64,000 nucleotides of DNA. It comes from Diphasiastrum complanatum (lineage: Eukaryota > Streptophyta > Lycopodiopsida > Lycopodiales > Lycopodiaceae). Each line of letters starts with the position of its first letter. Position 1 is the stretch's first letter. The stretch is from contig CM055095.1 in assembly GCA_029204225.1 (NCBI GenBank), forward strand, positions 70,779,957 through 70,843,956, written 5' to 3'. Shown here one piece after another: positions 10,391 to 24,890 of the stretch. The translations under genes were made by a program, and so were the position numbers. Under the pieces are notes generated by a model that had not been told where the DNA came from, did no database searches, and saw nothing but the letters and a program-made list of their open reading frames with translations.

Positions 10391-11693
10391 TGCAATCCAT
10401 ATGGTGGGATGGCAACCAGTTAGATCAGCACGTTGAGAAGATCAAAACGATCTTCGCTCAACTCGCTGCATCAGGACAGGAGCACCAGGTCCCAGCACCA
10501 CAATAGCTGATGTACTTCATAAAATCTCTACCAATGTCCTATCAGCCGCTGAGAATGATGATACCGAGTCTACCATATATGACATTCAACAAAGCAGTCA
10601 ATCTTGTCGTTGATGAGAGACTGATGAGAGACGAAGGAGAGGGAAGCAGTGATCAAGAAAAGACTCTCTTCACGAAAGGAAAGAAGAAGAAAAAAAACAA
10701 GCCAAGATTTGAGAAGACGAAGTCTTCGAATCAACAATCTTCTTCCTGCGATCACTGCCACAAACCAGGCGATACAGCCAACAAATGTTGGTTCAATCCA
10801 ACAATACCTTGCATGCACCGCAAGAAGAAAGGGCATTCTGCATACGACTGCAGATTCAACCCAAAAAGGAAAAACAAAGCTGAAAAGGCAAACATTGCAG
10901 AGTCATCAAAGGATGTTGAAAGAGGTGATGAAGCTTTCACGATACTCGACAAAGCTTCAACAAGCTACTCCAAACATGACTACGATGTGGTCATTGATTC
11001 AGGAGCAACATCTCACATAACCTGGAACTAGAAGATCTTGATCAACTTTCGCGAACTTGAAAACGACAGAGCGGTGATTCTAGGCGATGGAAGCAGACAC
11101 GATGTCAAGGGCATCGGCTCTCTACAACTTCGAACATTATCAAGCCAAGCAGAGCTGCCAGGAGCACTTTATGTGCCCACACTCAGAAAAGATCTGCTAT
11201 ATGTCTCCAAGATGGTAGATTTAGGCATTCGAGTTTTGTTCGACGGCAACACTTGGTGTATGATCAAGAAGACAACAAACAAGTTGCTGATGGTCGGATG
11301 CAAAGAAAGAAACCTCTACCAGGCCAAAATAATCAGCAACTTTGAAAGCATATTAAATGCTTCAGAAAACGAAGATCAGCTCTGGCATAGAAAAATGTAT
11401 CATCTAAAATGTGGAGCCTGTATGACATGAGTAGAAAGGACATTATCATGGGTCTCAAGATTTCAAGGTCCGAGGCTGAGTTCTGCAAAGCTTGTCAGAA
11501 AGACAAGCAACATCGGAATCCATTCACACACGAGAGAAGAAGAGCCAAAGAAGTCCTTGAGCTCATTCGCTCTGATGTCTGTGGACCGATGAAAACAGAT
11601 TCGCTCTCAGGTTTGAGATATTTTCTAATGTTCGTAGATGATTACAGCCAAATGACCACGATCTTGACTATCGTACGTGTAGACGATTCTTGA
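10391..11693 (+). pseudogene. Ty1/copia gag, protease and start of integrase
   Basis: The frame starts in gag (VEKIKTIFAQLAASG, about 10430-10475), with a TAG at about 10504-10506. Two zinc-knuckle-like motifs follow: CDHCHKPGDTANKC, where the usual His is Asp, and CMHRKKKGHSAYDC, where the second Cys is Arg. Each has lost one metal ligand. The protease site VIDSGATSH is at about 10990-11015. An in-frame TAG sits at 11029-11031, and the pre-integrase region then continues to LWHRKMYHL (about 11380-11405). There the frame slips by one. Integrase continues with CKACQKDK, LIRSDVCGP (first catalytic Asp) and LMFVDDYSQMT, and the match stops at 11693. RT, RNase H and both LTRs are absent here. Three breaks make it non-functional. 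Confidence 0.9.
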
Positions 11694-12344
11694 ACTAGGT
11701 CGCGTTTTGTTGTTGCAGATGAACTTGCAGCCTCTGCCATCACAAACATGCATAAAATTTATTCCAATAAATGGTAGTCTAACCGGGTTTTTGAAACGAG
11801 TACGTTATGTACTTTACTTATAATTGCTGTGAACATCACTTGAAGGTTTGGTTGCTTGTAAGTCTTGTTCAAATTGACGTAATTCTTTTGCAATGTACAA
11901 ATACATGTATGTTAAAAATCACTGATATGTATTAAACCAAAAGTAAGCATTTTGAGTTTGAAAATGGTAGCTCTTAATAGTACCATCAGGCAGTCGCAAT
12001 TCCATGTGTATTGCTATGCCTTGTAGCTCCTTTGTCAAATCCACAATCGAAAATAGCAACAAAGCTTTGTGAATATTTGATTTAAAAAAGGTTTAGTTAT
12101 AATGGATTCACATAAAAAATGTAATATTACCATCAAATTAGAAAATCGGCATCGCTATTTATTTGGTGTTCCGAATTTGAAATCTCCATCTGCATTTATG
12201 AACGGAACCATGCAAAATAGTTAAACGTACGAATCATGCATGTTTTTAGTGGCCAAAGCACCCACAGTATTGCAAGAAAACAAACACTCCCACTGGTACA
12301 TGCTGCCACCATCCCACCGCACAAAACCGCACAAGTTAGCACAT
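11694..12344. other. Noncoding AT-rich stretch, no gene seen
   Basis: AT-rich sequence without a credible frame lies between the copia remnant and the gypsy integrase scrap. Nothing distinctive is seen. Confidence 0.5.
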
Positions 12345-12537
12345 TAGCAAACATGGCCGACCAAAAGTGACCGGTGAACTTTGGATCGCGATCGCTCACA
12401 ATATCACTTGGTAATCCGTAAAGCCTAAACATATGCTCTACAAATATCTGAGCTAAATCAGAAGCCTTCGTGGTGGTCTTTATCGGAATAAACGTAGCCA
12501 ATTTGGTAAGACGATCGACCATAATTATCATGCCAAA
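12345..12537 (-). pseudogene. Ty3/gypsy integrase core fragment
   Basis: About 64 codons on the minus strand match the gypsy integrase core. MIIMVDRLTKLATFIPI carries the first catalytic Asp, LYGLPSDIVSDRDPKFT the second, and HFWSAMF follows. The pattern is that of the chromovirus or CRM-like type, unlike the Athila/Tat-like element further right, which has YIIVATDYMTKWVEA instead. The open frame extends to 12196 and 12639 but the flanks do not match integrase. The third catalytic residue and everything else are missing. It sits inside a noncoding repeat field, so it is probably debris from a nested insertion. Confidence 0.8.
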
Positions 12538-16200
<3,663 letters not shown>

Positions 16201-17597
16201 TTATTTAATGCTCCTAGTTTTGCAATTTAATCCATAGCTGCCGCTCCATGTGCAAAAAAAAACCGCTATATGTACAGACAGATAGAACACCTTTGCTTTT
16301 GTTATTCTTAGATGGTACTAAATTGATACACAAGGTCCGGGCAAAGCTTCGGAAAAGCTGAAATGCTGCTAGTGTGATTGGGAAAACTCCAAATGTTCAT
16401 GTGAGCTACCTCGAAAATCTTACAATCTAATACCTAACAGGAACGTCTTGGAATGAATGGTTATGTTGTTCTTTCTGATAACGAAATGGATGTGGGTAGT
16501 GGGAATGCCAAAATTTAGACAAGGTAGACACATATGAGGAAGGAATCTCGTTATTGACCTGGGGGCTCATGACGATCATGACTTGAAACTGTCTGGAAAT
16601 ACCATTCACATAGGACAGTCCGAATTTGTTGGAACTGGCAGACCATCGAGCGGTAGTACGAATATGGTTTCTTTGAATAGAGCTCAATTTTGCCCCATTG
16701 TTATTTATTGTTGTACTCTATACATGACCGTGTGTTGTATTCTAGAATCTAAAAACCAAATTACCAAATTCTATTTCTAATGGAGAGCAATTGTGGACAT
16801 GTTTCAAATACTCATACACATGTACAAGAGTATGGCATGGGTGGGGGTATTGTGACAACATTGCAACGATGAACATTCTTCATGTATGTATACACCTATA
16901 CTGACACCTCATATACATTTTCCGCGAAATGTATTGTAATCTCCAGTCTGCACAAGAATTTGCTTGGAACTACAAGAAATACATTGAATTAATTTAAGTG
17001 CGATTAAAAAAAGGCAGTGAGATGCATGGTACTAGTGCCAAAGTTCACCGAAGCTATGATGTTTACTAGTAAATAAGTAATGTGTTTTTGAAACAGTATT
17101 ATGGACCTCTATTTGGCTCAGATCATACTATGATGAGAATGCCTTCTGATTTTCTGTGGAGGATTTGGATAGATTCATAGAGATTGCTACAGATATACGT
17201 GAACAATTCACATTCATTCAAAGTATCTTAAGAATTAGTTTTTAGTAAGCATTTGAAACCTCATACCTTATCTATACAATCTCCTAAAAAAACACAGGAT
17301 AATTCACATGTATGGCGGTCATGGCTTCGTCTGAATGAAGAAACTTAATATAGGAGCAGGCTTGCTATAGGTATCCCACTTGATGTTCCACTGCTTCACC
17401 GGGACACATTTAGCAATTTTCATAAATAACAATCAACTTAGACAAGAATGATTGGGAAATAGTCTTAAACAGTAGTGTGGCTGAATTTCAGACCATCAGC
17501 AATGCCATTGACATGTTAGAACTTAGATGACAACATTAAAACCGTCGCAAAGCTTGCCATTTGCAAGTGTATTATGTCTATCACCATAGAGTATAGA
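16201..17597. other. Noncoding stretch, no gene recognised
   Basis: The longest frame (16427-16687, minus, 86 codons) has no recognisable motif and no codon-like bias, so I do not call it. The remainder is AT-rich. Confidence 0.45.
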
Positions 17598-18889
17598 GGC
17601 CTTCCTCTGATTTACTATGATAGACCTGATCTCACAACCACGTTACATGATGGAACTCGCGATCTCATAAAGAGCTCTTAGAGCTATAAGAAGGGCAAGG
17701 CGATTAGCAAAAATGCGGGAAAAAGATCTTACGCAGACATCAGTTGGCATGAGAAAGTCAAATCATGAAGCTTTTATATCAATGAGTCCTTAGTGCACGC
17801 TGCTCATGAAAAGTTCTAGTCTTATGAGCTGAAAGACTCGTGAGTTTACGCTTTAGATTGTAAGTGTGGTATCAGAAAAGGAATGAGAACTCTTGACGAG
17901 GCGAAAGCAACTGTGAGATCGTTCTAGAGCAAAAGATGTAAAATTGATGAGCTACCTGATTGTCATCGACAAAGCTACAAATAAAACTTATCTGCAGGCA
18001 ATGATTCTCTCTGAGCTACGCGAAAAGGAGTAGCATATGGATTCTCAGATCGATAATCAAATTACGTAAGATGTCCAGCTGTACTAGGGTAATGCGATTA
18101 TGTTGTAATGGGACAACACCAGGCTGCGGTATGATAGTAGGAAACTATCTGGATATATATCTTTCTAATCATTCAACCATATACGTGACTCTAACTTGGA
18201 CGTGGAGTACTAGACTCAGTTCGCTTGCTTTGCGTAACGAGGGTTATAATAGCTCCTGCAAACAGCTAGCATTGCTAGTCATATTATAGCTGCTCACTTT
18301 AGATCTTTTATTATAAGAACAATCGTATGCAGAATAGGTAACAATTGTAGTGTCAACAATAGAAATTGTAGTTGGGGCACAATATTGACGTAGTATGTAC
18401 TGCCTCAATCATTAGTTCGAGTTACTTGCGCAAAAATACTCCAGTTTTTTCTTTATGCTAACCTCGGGAAAGTGAACGATAGATTCTGAATATATTAGCT
18501 ACAAAAATATTGTTATTCTTAGCACCAAATAATTCGCATTCAGCCTACAAAAAGACAAATATTAAATAGATGAGTTATACCAGAATGTTGATTCCACTGA
18601 ATTGATCTCCAACCCACTTGGACAATCTGATGATTGAGTAAGACAGAAGGCATTGTTACACGTTAGCGAATTAATTTTCAAGCATGCATGATGTAATCCT
18701 AATGAGTGCAGTGAAAATCTTTTGCCTGCATGTTTGAACATTATGTCCTTGAGTTAAGAATGTCACTTTACTCATCTATTAACACTTAGTTATTCACTCA
18801 TATGCAAGGTGTAGGCTATTGGCACCTCTGTAATTGTAGCTTATGATGTTGCAACGATTACTCATGGATATTATGCAGCATTTGCATTG
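17598..18889 (+). repeat. Left arm of a 1.3-kb dispersed inverted repeat
   Basis: This segment recurs in reverse orientation at 32906-34199. The match begins at AGGCCTT.CTCTGATTTACTATGATAG and ends at GCAGCATTTGCATTG, with scattered substitutions and small indels (by eye well over 90 percent identical). Inside it, TGGTATCAGAAAAGG (about 17871-17885) resembles a copia tRNA-Met primer-binding site, followed by a short ATG frame. The unit may therefore be a small non-autonomous LTR-type element, but I see no clear LTR ends or coding domain. The 72-codon frame shared by both arms (18071-18289 here) is conserved only as far as the DNA is. Confidence 0.75.
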
Positions 18890-19161
18890 ATCAAAATCAA
18901 TTTTTGATTCTCTGAGGTCGAAAACAGACTTCGATTCTCTGTGCGGATTTTACAATTTTCTGAGTATGTAACTGTTTCAGAATGCTCATTAAAAAGTGGG
19001 TTTCCACTTGAGCTTGGAAATCCAAGAAAGTGGATGCCAACATCCTTTTGAATAGGAAAAACATATGTGTAGGAGTTTAAACTACAATGTAGATGGAAAA
19101 CGTGATCTATGATATAAGGTGATATGCTTTGCCAAGAGGAAGTTTACTAGCAATACTGAGC
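18890..19161. other. Noncoding stretch, no feature
   Basis: AT-rich sequence between the left inverted-repeat arm and the SINE. No gene is seen. Confidence 0.5.
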
Positions 19162-19175
19162 CACTTTAGAGTTGA

Positions 19176-19261
19176 GCCCAACGGGGTTGGCTCAATTGGT
19201 TAGCTTGACATCCAAAGTTTCTTTGGTCTCAGGTTCGAGCCTCCCCTTGGAAACCAAGAAG
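19176..19261 (+). mobile_element. Short tRNA-derived SINE, full-length copy 1 (86 bp) with 14-bp target-site duplication
   Basis: The body is flanked by perfect 14-bp direct repeats CACTTTAGAGTTGA (19162-19175 and 19262-19275), the mark of target-primed insertion. It starts GCCCAACGGGGTTGG. An RNA polymerase III A box follows, TGGCTCAATTGG (19188-19199, 11 of 12 consensus positions), and a B box GGTTCGAGCCT (19232-19242, 10 of 11). Between them CCAAAGTTTCTTTGG forms a 6-bp stem like an anticodon arm. The 3' end is CTTGGAAACCAAG, a 5-bp hairpin, then AAG, with no poly(A) or simple-repeat tail. A second copy at 60175-60259 differs at only three bases. The tRNA arms are too mismatched for a working tRNA. 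Parent tRNA not identified. Confidence 0.85.
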
Positions 19262-19275
19262 CACTTTAGAGTTGA

Positions 19276-19770
19276 AGAGGAACATTTAGTGTGTTGTTGC
19301 TGAATTTTCTTGTCGAGAAAATGAATAGCAACAAAACTAGTGTGGGGTTCCAACAATTTATCATCCACATTTGAAGGCAAATAGACCTACACTATCCTTC
19401 TCACTTAATCAATCTGATTATTAGATATTGTCAAATATGGCCACATTAGGTTTTAAGGTTTTGTTTCAATTTTTTATCGATTCCATAATAGGTTTGGGGT
19501 TTTTTATATGGTTAGTTTGAAGCTTTTTTACGAGCACGGATGAGGCTTGATAGATTATATGCAATGTGCATGGTTGAGAAAAATAGCTTTGGCAAGGGGT
19601 GATGTTCCTTTAAGGCCAAGGGAATGGAAGGTGATGCCCCTTCAATGACCTCTTGACTATCCCTTCTTGCCTCGTACATTGTGCAGCCCAAGGCCCCAAA
19701 ACGCCAACCCTACCCTTTCCTCACATTTGGCAGCAGTCCTTGCGAGGACCGCAGTCACCTAATAATGTAC

Positions 19771-19801
<31 letters not shown>

Positions 19802-21360
19802 CAGCTATGGCGGACGAGATAAGAGAGGAAGGCGTGCTGGGAGATCGTGCATGACTTTATTCTGTTAGCAGCTGTAGGTTCTGTGTTCAGATTACGCACC
19901 ACACATTCACTCTACAAGGGACAATGAACGCTCATTGCACCCGGTGTACTCACGAAACTCTCTCTCTCTCTGTCTCGAGTCTCTCTCCCTCAAAACCCGG
20001 CTCCTGATTATCTCTTGATTATTGATAGCCCAGCTCGTAGTGCTCTGCAGCACGACGTCAGTCTGGGGAGCAGTAAAGCAGTAAGGCACCAATCCAGTAT
20101 GCTTAGTGAAAGTGGAGGCGTTGGCTCGCTCGCGTCGTTTCTGCTACAGCCAGGCTGAGGCTCTGAGCCAGCCAACTGAGCCAAGTACAGACTCCAGTTC
20201 ATGCGCAATATATATACAGGATACGCCTGAAGTACTTGATTCGAGAGCGGCACCCGAGCAGCCACGTTCTAGAAACAGGCACGGCTGGGGTAGCTAACAC
20301 TCAGACATATAAACGAGTGATGCATCTGCGCTACATCTGCAGGTTATGCAATTGGCAGAAATGTATGATTTGCATCTGTAGGTAAAGTAGATAACTTGCT
20401 CATCTTGTCAGTTTTCTGTAAACTGTATTGTGTTCATTCGCTATCGATGCATTCGCTCTCGTATCTCGAGATGAGTCGCTCTCGCTGAGATTGATAATAT
20501 AATGACACTGGGCTCCTTCGCGAACTCCAACGTACAAATTAATCTTAATAGTTCAGAAACCAATGCTCTTTCCGAGTGTTCTTCAAGCTTTCGTCGGCTT
20601 CTTATAAGCTCATTCATTTTAGGTATACCAAAATAATTATCTGTATTTGCTATCTCAATGAAACACAAGCACATCTGCTTTGAGATCTATGCATTAAAAA
20701 TAAAGAAATATTCATGAATCTTGGCAATTCGTTGTATATTCTATCATTGTAAAATTTTCTATATAAGGACTGAAACACTTTTTTGAAATTAGTGCAGCAG
20801 ACTTTAAATGTGACTTGCAGTTGCACTATAATACAATTTGACTTAGTTCTTAGTTCTTTAGTCGGAGTTCTGATCTAGTAGTATAAAAACACAAATAATT
20901 GGGCTTTTAGTACTTGCATAAGACACTCACGGACTATTTTAATCTTGTGTGTTCTTGTGGGCTCAAGTGGAATCTAACTTGTAACCTTGAGGTTTGGAAA
21001 GGAGACATATACAAACATAGTACAATACATGGACCTAAACAAATATATTTATGATTCGTACTGTGAACACACACTATTGTAGTTGCATAGGCGAGGTAAA
21101 GAGGTTGGTACAAGGGAGTGAGTCCCTCATAATTAACAATTAACGGGGGGGAAGGACCTCTCTCAAGGGCATTCATCCTCGGGAGGGCCCAATGCTCGAG
21201 GGCTTGTGCCCGAGCAGGCCGCAACCCCTGCGTGATGCTAATGTGCGAAGGTGGAAGTTTTTTTTTTGTCCAAGGCCGTATGGTATGGACGTATGGCCGC
21301 ACGCGTGGATGTCGATTTTTTTTTTTCGCATTTATATTGCAAATTTATTTACATTTTTGT
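19276..21360. other. Noncoding stretch with a short (GA)n run
   Basis: A (GA)n run lies at 19771-19801. A GC-richer, CpG-containing stretch (19650-20300) could be an old regulatory region or LTR, but no coherent coding frame follows. No gene is seen. Confidence 0.4.
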
Positions 21361-21501
21361 TTTTTTGGTGGAATGTGGGTGTGGACAGCCAATGACAAGC
21401 TACCACATAGCACACGCACATTTCACCATATTGATGTGCCTGTGCTATGTGGCAACCCAAGCCCGTCATTGGCCGTCCACATGCACATTCCACCGAAAAC
21501 C
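21361..21501. other. Long foldback hairpin, arms about 60 bp
   Basis: The left arm (21367-21421, beginning GGTGGAATGTGGGTGTGGAC) is the reverse complement of the right arm (21434-21494, ending GTCCACATGCACATTCCACC), with a few mismatches and one asymmetric bulge of about 6 nt. The loop is 12 nt (21422-21433). Pairing continues weakly outward through T-rich/A-rich flanks. The right arm's core (ATGTGCTATGTG) is partly repeated once more at 21503-21515. It fits a small foldback/MITE-like element or a miRNA-type precursor. Confidence 0.6.
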
Positions 21502-22034
21502 TCATGTGCTATGTGTCAACATTTGATTGGATGATTATGAGAAAAATGATCACCTAAAATTTTGGTTAAAAATCCACGTGAACATTGTGTTATGGGAGGT
21601 GCCTCCAAAATACAAAGGAAACCGGAACACTTGGCATTATGATCTGCCTACACTTGCATGACAATCTCTAGAGAGGTTAGACAAGTGAGAGTTATCAATC
21701 TCATTTGTAGTTAACATGGTACTTGATTAAGAGGCTCCAAAGTATATCAACGTATTTTAAATATGTCCATTGACAAGAGCATGATCAACAAACATAAATA
21801 AAACTAAAAGATTTATTAATATATGTCTTTCATCTATTGTATACAAACAACCTATTTTCATGTAAAGATGCAATAATGCAACAAAGGAATTGTTGAATCA
21901 TAAGAATTAATCATGATGAGAGAGTTAGAAATCATATTGTGATCTGATTCATTAGTATAAGCTCTAAATGTGACGATGTAATTACTGTACAGTTTATTTG
22001 GTTTACTGTATATGGTTGTGATCAGGACGTAACC
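21502..22034. other. Noncoding AT-rich stretch, no gene seen
   Basis: Only short, compositionally random frames. No repeats were noticed apart from the ATGTGCTATGTG copy next to the hairpin. Confidence 0.5.
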
Positions 22035-22390
22035 TGTTAGGATATATTCATCGGGCACTGATCCCGTAGCCGGCTACTTGGGTTAGCCGAGTAGCCACAC
22101 ATAGGAAAAATTAGTCTGTACAGAGTTATTTACAAGACTTGTTGTACTTGGGGGCATGTCCCAAGTTTGTCGGTCAAATTTGGCCATATTGGGCCTGACC
22201 TTAGTTTGACAGGTGGTAGGCCAATTTTAGGACACCTGCCTTTTCATGCAGTTTGTGAATATTCTATATGTACAGTGTTTCTTTGTAATCTATTAACTTT
22301 TGTTGTGCCATCTTTGAGAGCTTATGAGGAGTGGCTATGGTGATTGTGTGATGTGATCTGCATACTGCACTAGATTCTATCGGAATTTCA
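22035..22390 (+). mobile_element. Copia 5' LTR, about 356 bp
   Basis: Begins TGTTAGGATATATTC and ends near GGAATTTCA, immediately followed by a tRNA-Met type primer-binding site at 22394-22405. Its position just 5' of a primer-binding site defines it as a 5' LTR. The matching 3' LTR is not in the window. Confidence 0.7.
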
Positions 22391-22393
22391 ACT

Positions 22394-22405
22394 TGGTATC
22401 AGAGC
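22394..22405 (+). promoter_or_regulatory. Primer-binding site TGGTATCAGAGC
   Basis: Exactly the sequence complementary to the 3' end of initiator tRNA-Met that most plant copia elements use to prime minus-strand DNA synthesis. It lies three bases after the LTR. Confidence 0.9.
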
Positions 22406-22525
22406 GTCAGGGTGTTGCAGGTATGCACGATCTGGTGGAGCTATGGGATAGCATCTTTCACCAATAGAAATAGCACTCAGAACGTCTCAGGAGAGAGGAC
22501 TCCATACGGGATATCGGCAGTTCGG

Positions 22526-22576
22526 ATGGCAGGAGATAGCAAAGTTCCTTCAATTGGAGCATTAGAGGAGTTCTAA
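22526..22576 (+). pseudogene. Start of a copia gag frame, broken after 16 codons
   Basis: An ATG 120 bp after the primer-binding site opens MAGDSKVPSIGALEEF and stops at TAA. The sequence here turns into a foldback element, so the Gag frame is interrupted by it or truncated at that point. Only position and the typical short N-terminus suggest Gag. Confidence 0.45.
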
Positions 22577-22904
22577 ATCCAAAAAAGACCCTTTGTAAAG
22601 ATTCTTTTTATATTTTTTCTTAAAATTTTGTTACACATGGACCAATCAAAATACTCAAATTTGAAATCTACGTAACGTAAAATGGCATAACTTTTTAGTG
22701 GTAAGTCCAAATTTAGCAGAGTTTGGTGCATTGAAAGTGCTCAATAAGGGCTTTCCAATGATATGTTACATGACATACTTCTGAGATATGAATAAAAAGT
22801 TATGGCAAGTCAAAAGTATTAGTGTTATAATATTTTAATAATATAAAAGACATCTTGCACGAATTCTTAAAGGGTCTTTTTGGAGCTCAAAACTCCCCTA
22901 ATGC
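22559..22904. mobile_element. Foldback/MITE-like element with about 40-bp inverted ends
   Basis: GCATTAGAGGAGTT...CCAAAAAAGACCCTTT (22559-22594) is matched in reverse by AAAGGGTCTTTTTGG...AACTCCCCTAATGC (22870-22904). A second inner inverted pair, CATAACTTTTTA (about 22685) and TAAAAAGTTATG (about 22793), lies inside. No coding capacity in the 346 bp. A target-site duplication is not obvious, so it could be a foldback end of the copia element and not an independent MITE. Confidence 0.5.
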
Positions 22905-24890
22905 TTCAGGGAAGATCAGAACGATCGTCGCAGGTGGATTCCGAGGAGAATTCACGGAGAAACTTGTAGTTGCGGTGGTTTCAGGAAAACTATCAATGGT
23001 GGCTTCATAATTCACTGTGTGGACAGCCATTTGGTGTAACAGGGCTTGCATGGGTATGCAAAGAGCAGTGAGGGAGAGCCATAACAATTTACAAGAAGCA
23101 ATTTGATTGAAAACGGAGGAAATTTGGAAAATTTCCAGTTTCGTGGGGTGTTGACGAATTTCTGGGAAAATCGGCTTGTTTGTGGTCAATATCGTATCAA
23201 TTGGAGAATTGTAAATTGGTTCAGAACACCTGAGGGAGGGCAACCTCAGTGGCGTAGGAGCTGCAAGTGAAATCTCAGTAAAAGACTGAGCAAAGCTCAA
23301 GAAAACTCCATTCTTCATAGCTGCTAGGGTTTACAGTGGAAAAACCTTGGTTATCTTTCAAATTGAAGCTGTTAATGGTTGATGGTGGACGCTCTGGTGC
23401 TGCCAAGGAGTGGCTAAGAGCTCATGGTCAACTATTGAGCAATGGTGGAACAATTCACAATCTTCAGAGGCTATGGAATAGTTAACTTGCTAGGGTTTGT
23501 AGGCATAAAATGAAGGATTTCTCTTCATAAGAGACGATTCTGTGAGCTGTAAAATGCTAAAAGTGGGCGCTGGGGTAGGGCGACCCTACTGCAGGTGGCC
23601 GTGGACGGCCATGGAGAGGCAATGATGCTGGACCATATTTTCTTGTGGGTAGCATGGAAACCATAGCTATGTTGAAAGAAAGCAGCAAAGAGATGAAGAA
23701 AGGAGAGAGAGGGCCGTCGTGTGCGGTGAGGAGGAGAGGCCCATAGCATTCGGAAGGGGCCCGCGGATGTAGTGTGGGGATCAATGTGCAGAAACAGTTG
23801 TAGTTGTTAGATCTCATGGAGTTTACATCCATGGTAGAGGTTGCGAGAGGGAGAGCGACTGGGAGCCGCGGGATTCAAAAGAAATGGCAGAAGGGACCCG
23901 ACATTTAAAGTGGACAATTCTTCATTAAGAAATTTCAGGATGAAGTTCTAGTTCAATTTTGCATGCAAATTGGTTTTGGGCCTATCTTTGGCTAGAAGGC
24001 ACCTATTTTGGCCATCCTTGGACCAAAATGACCCTTGAAACTAGTTGCTCAGAGCTAGCGGACAGAGCGACGTCATATCATGATTGCATTAGGGATGCAG
24101 ATTCCAGTGATAGCAGAGTGCAGATCATTTGGTTTGGGCCATGGAAGATCTCACAGGTTCACTTGGAGAGATATTGGCATGCACAGTCATGTGAGGGACT
24201 TGATGGTGGCTTTGGAGTTCACATCTTACTGTATTCTCAGGGAGTGGTTTGGAGCCATTCACAAGAGCAGCTTGGAGCTAGCTTGGGGAAATATAGGTGG
24301 GCACTACAGGGTAGATGCTCAGATCTTTGTGATCAGGCATGGCATTGGATTACTTGATAGGGATAGCACTGCAAGATGACATGGGATGATCATCAAGAGG
24401 CATCTATTTCATATTGGACTTGAGTCATTGGCATGGACAGGACTTACAAGTGAGATTCATGATGGAATCAGGAAGCTGCAAATGCAAATGGGCAAAGCAT
24501 GGAGCCATCTCTAGGTTGAAGAGCTAATGGAGATCGCATGGGGTGTGATCAGAGGGCAAACACTATGGTGAGTGTTTTGCTAGCGATCTACTACGAGGGA
24601 CACTGATGGTGAGGACTTCATGGTGTGCTCATTTGGGAGTACAGGTTGGCATTACAATTGGGGGCCAATTTTGGACATTGGCATTGATGGGAAGGCATCT
24701 ACCATCACGAGCGTGGATAAGTTACCTATAGCTTTCATGCATTTGGCTGTATTTGCAGGAGTCTAGGCTTGGCACAGGTGTTGGAATTTCCATGGTGCAA
24801 ATTCTTAGGTGGTGAGATCAGGGATAAGCCTAGAGGAAGTCACTCAAAGCCATATACCTCAGTATGATTAGGGAGACAATAGTCTCTTAG
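22905..24890. other. Unassigned stretch, possible coding remnants but none recognised
   Basis: A 143-codon minus-strand frame (22887-23318) starts MKNGVFLSFAQSFTEIS and ends PEALGEF. A 132-codon plus-strand frame (23959-24357) is tryptophan-rich. A GC-rich patch (23560-23850) has no consistent frame. None shows a motif I know, and alternative frames overlap, so I do not call genes. The setting (copia LTR at left, possible LTR at right) suggests retrotransposon interior. Confidence 0.3.

Noticed and set aside
16427-16687. Gypsy or copia coding remnant
   Set aside because: I could not align any block of this 86-codon frame with a known retrotransposon domain.
18071-18289. Conserved small protein shared by the two inverted-repeat arms
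   Set aside because: The arms are similar as DNA along their whole length; amino-acid changes are as frequent as silent ones, so there is no evidence of coding.
19176-19261. A functional tRNA gene
   Set aside because: A and B boxes are present, but the acceptor and T arms do not pair properly and the unit is flanked by target-site duplications, so it is a SINE.
23959-24357. 132-codon tryptophan-rich frame
   Set aside because: An overlapping frame of similar length exists and no domain is recognisable.
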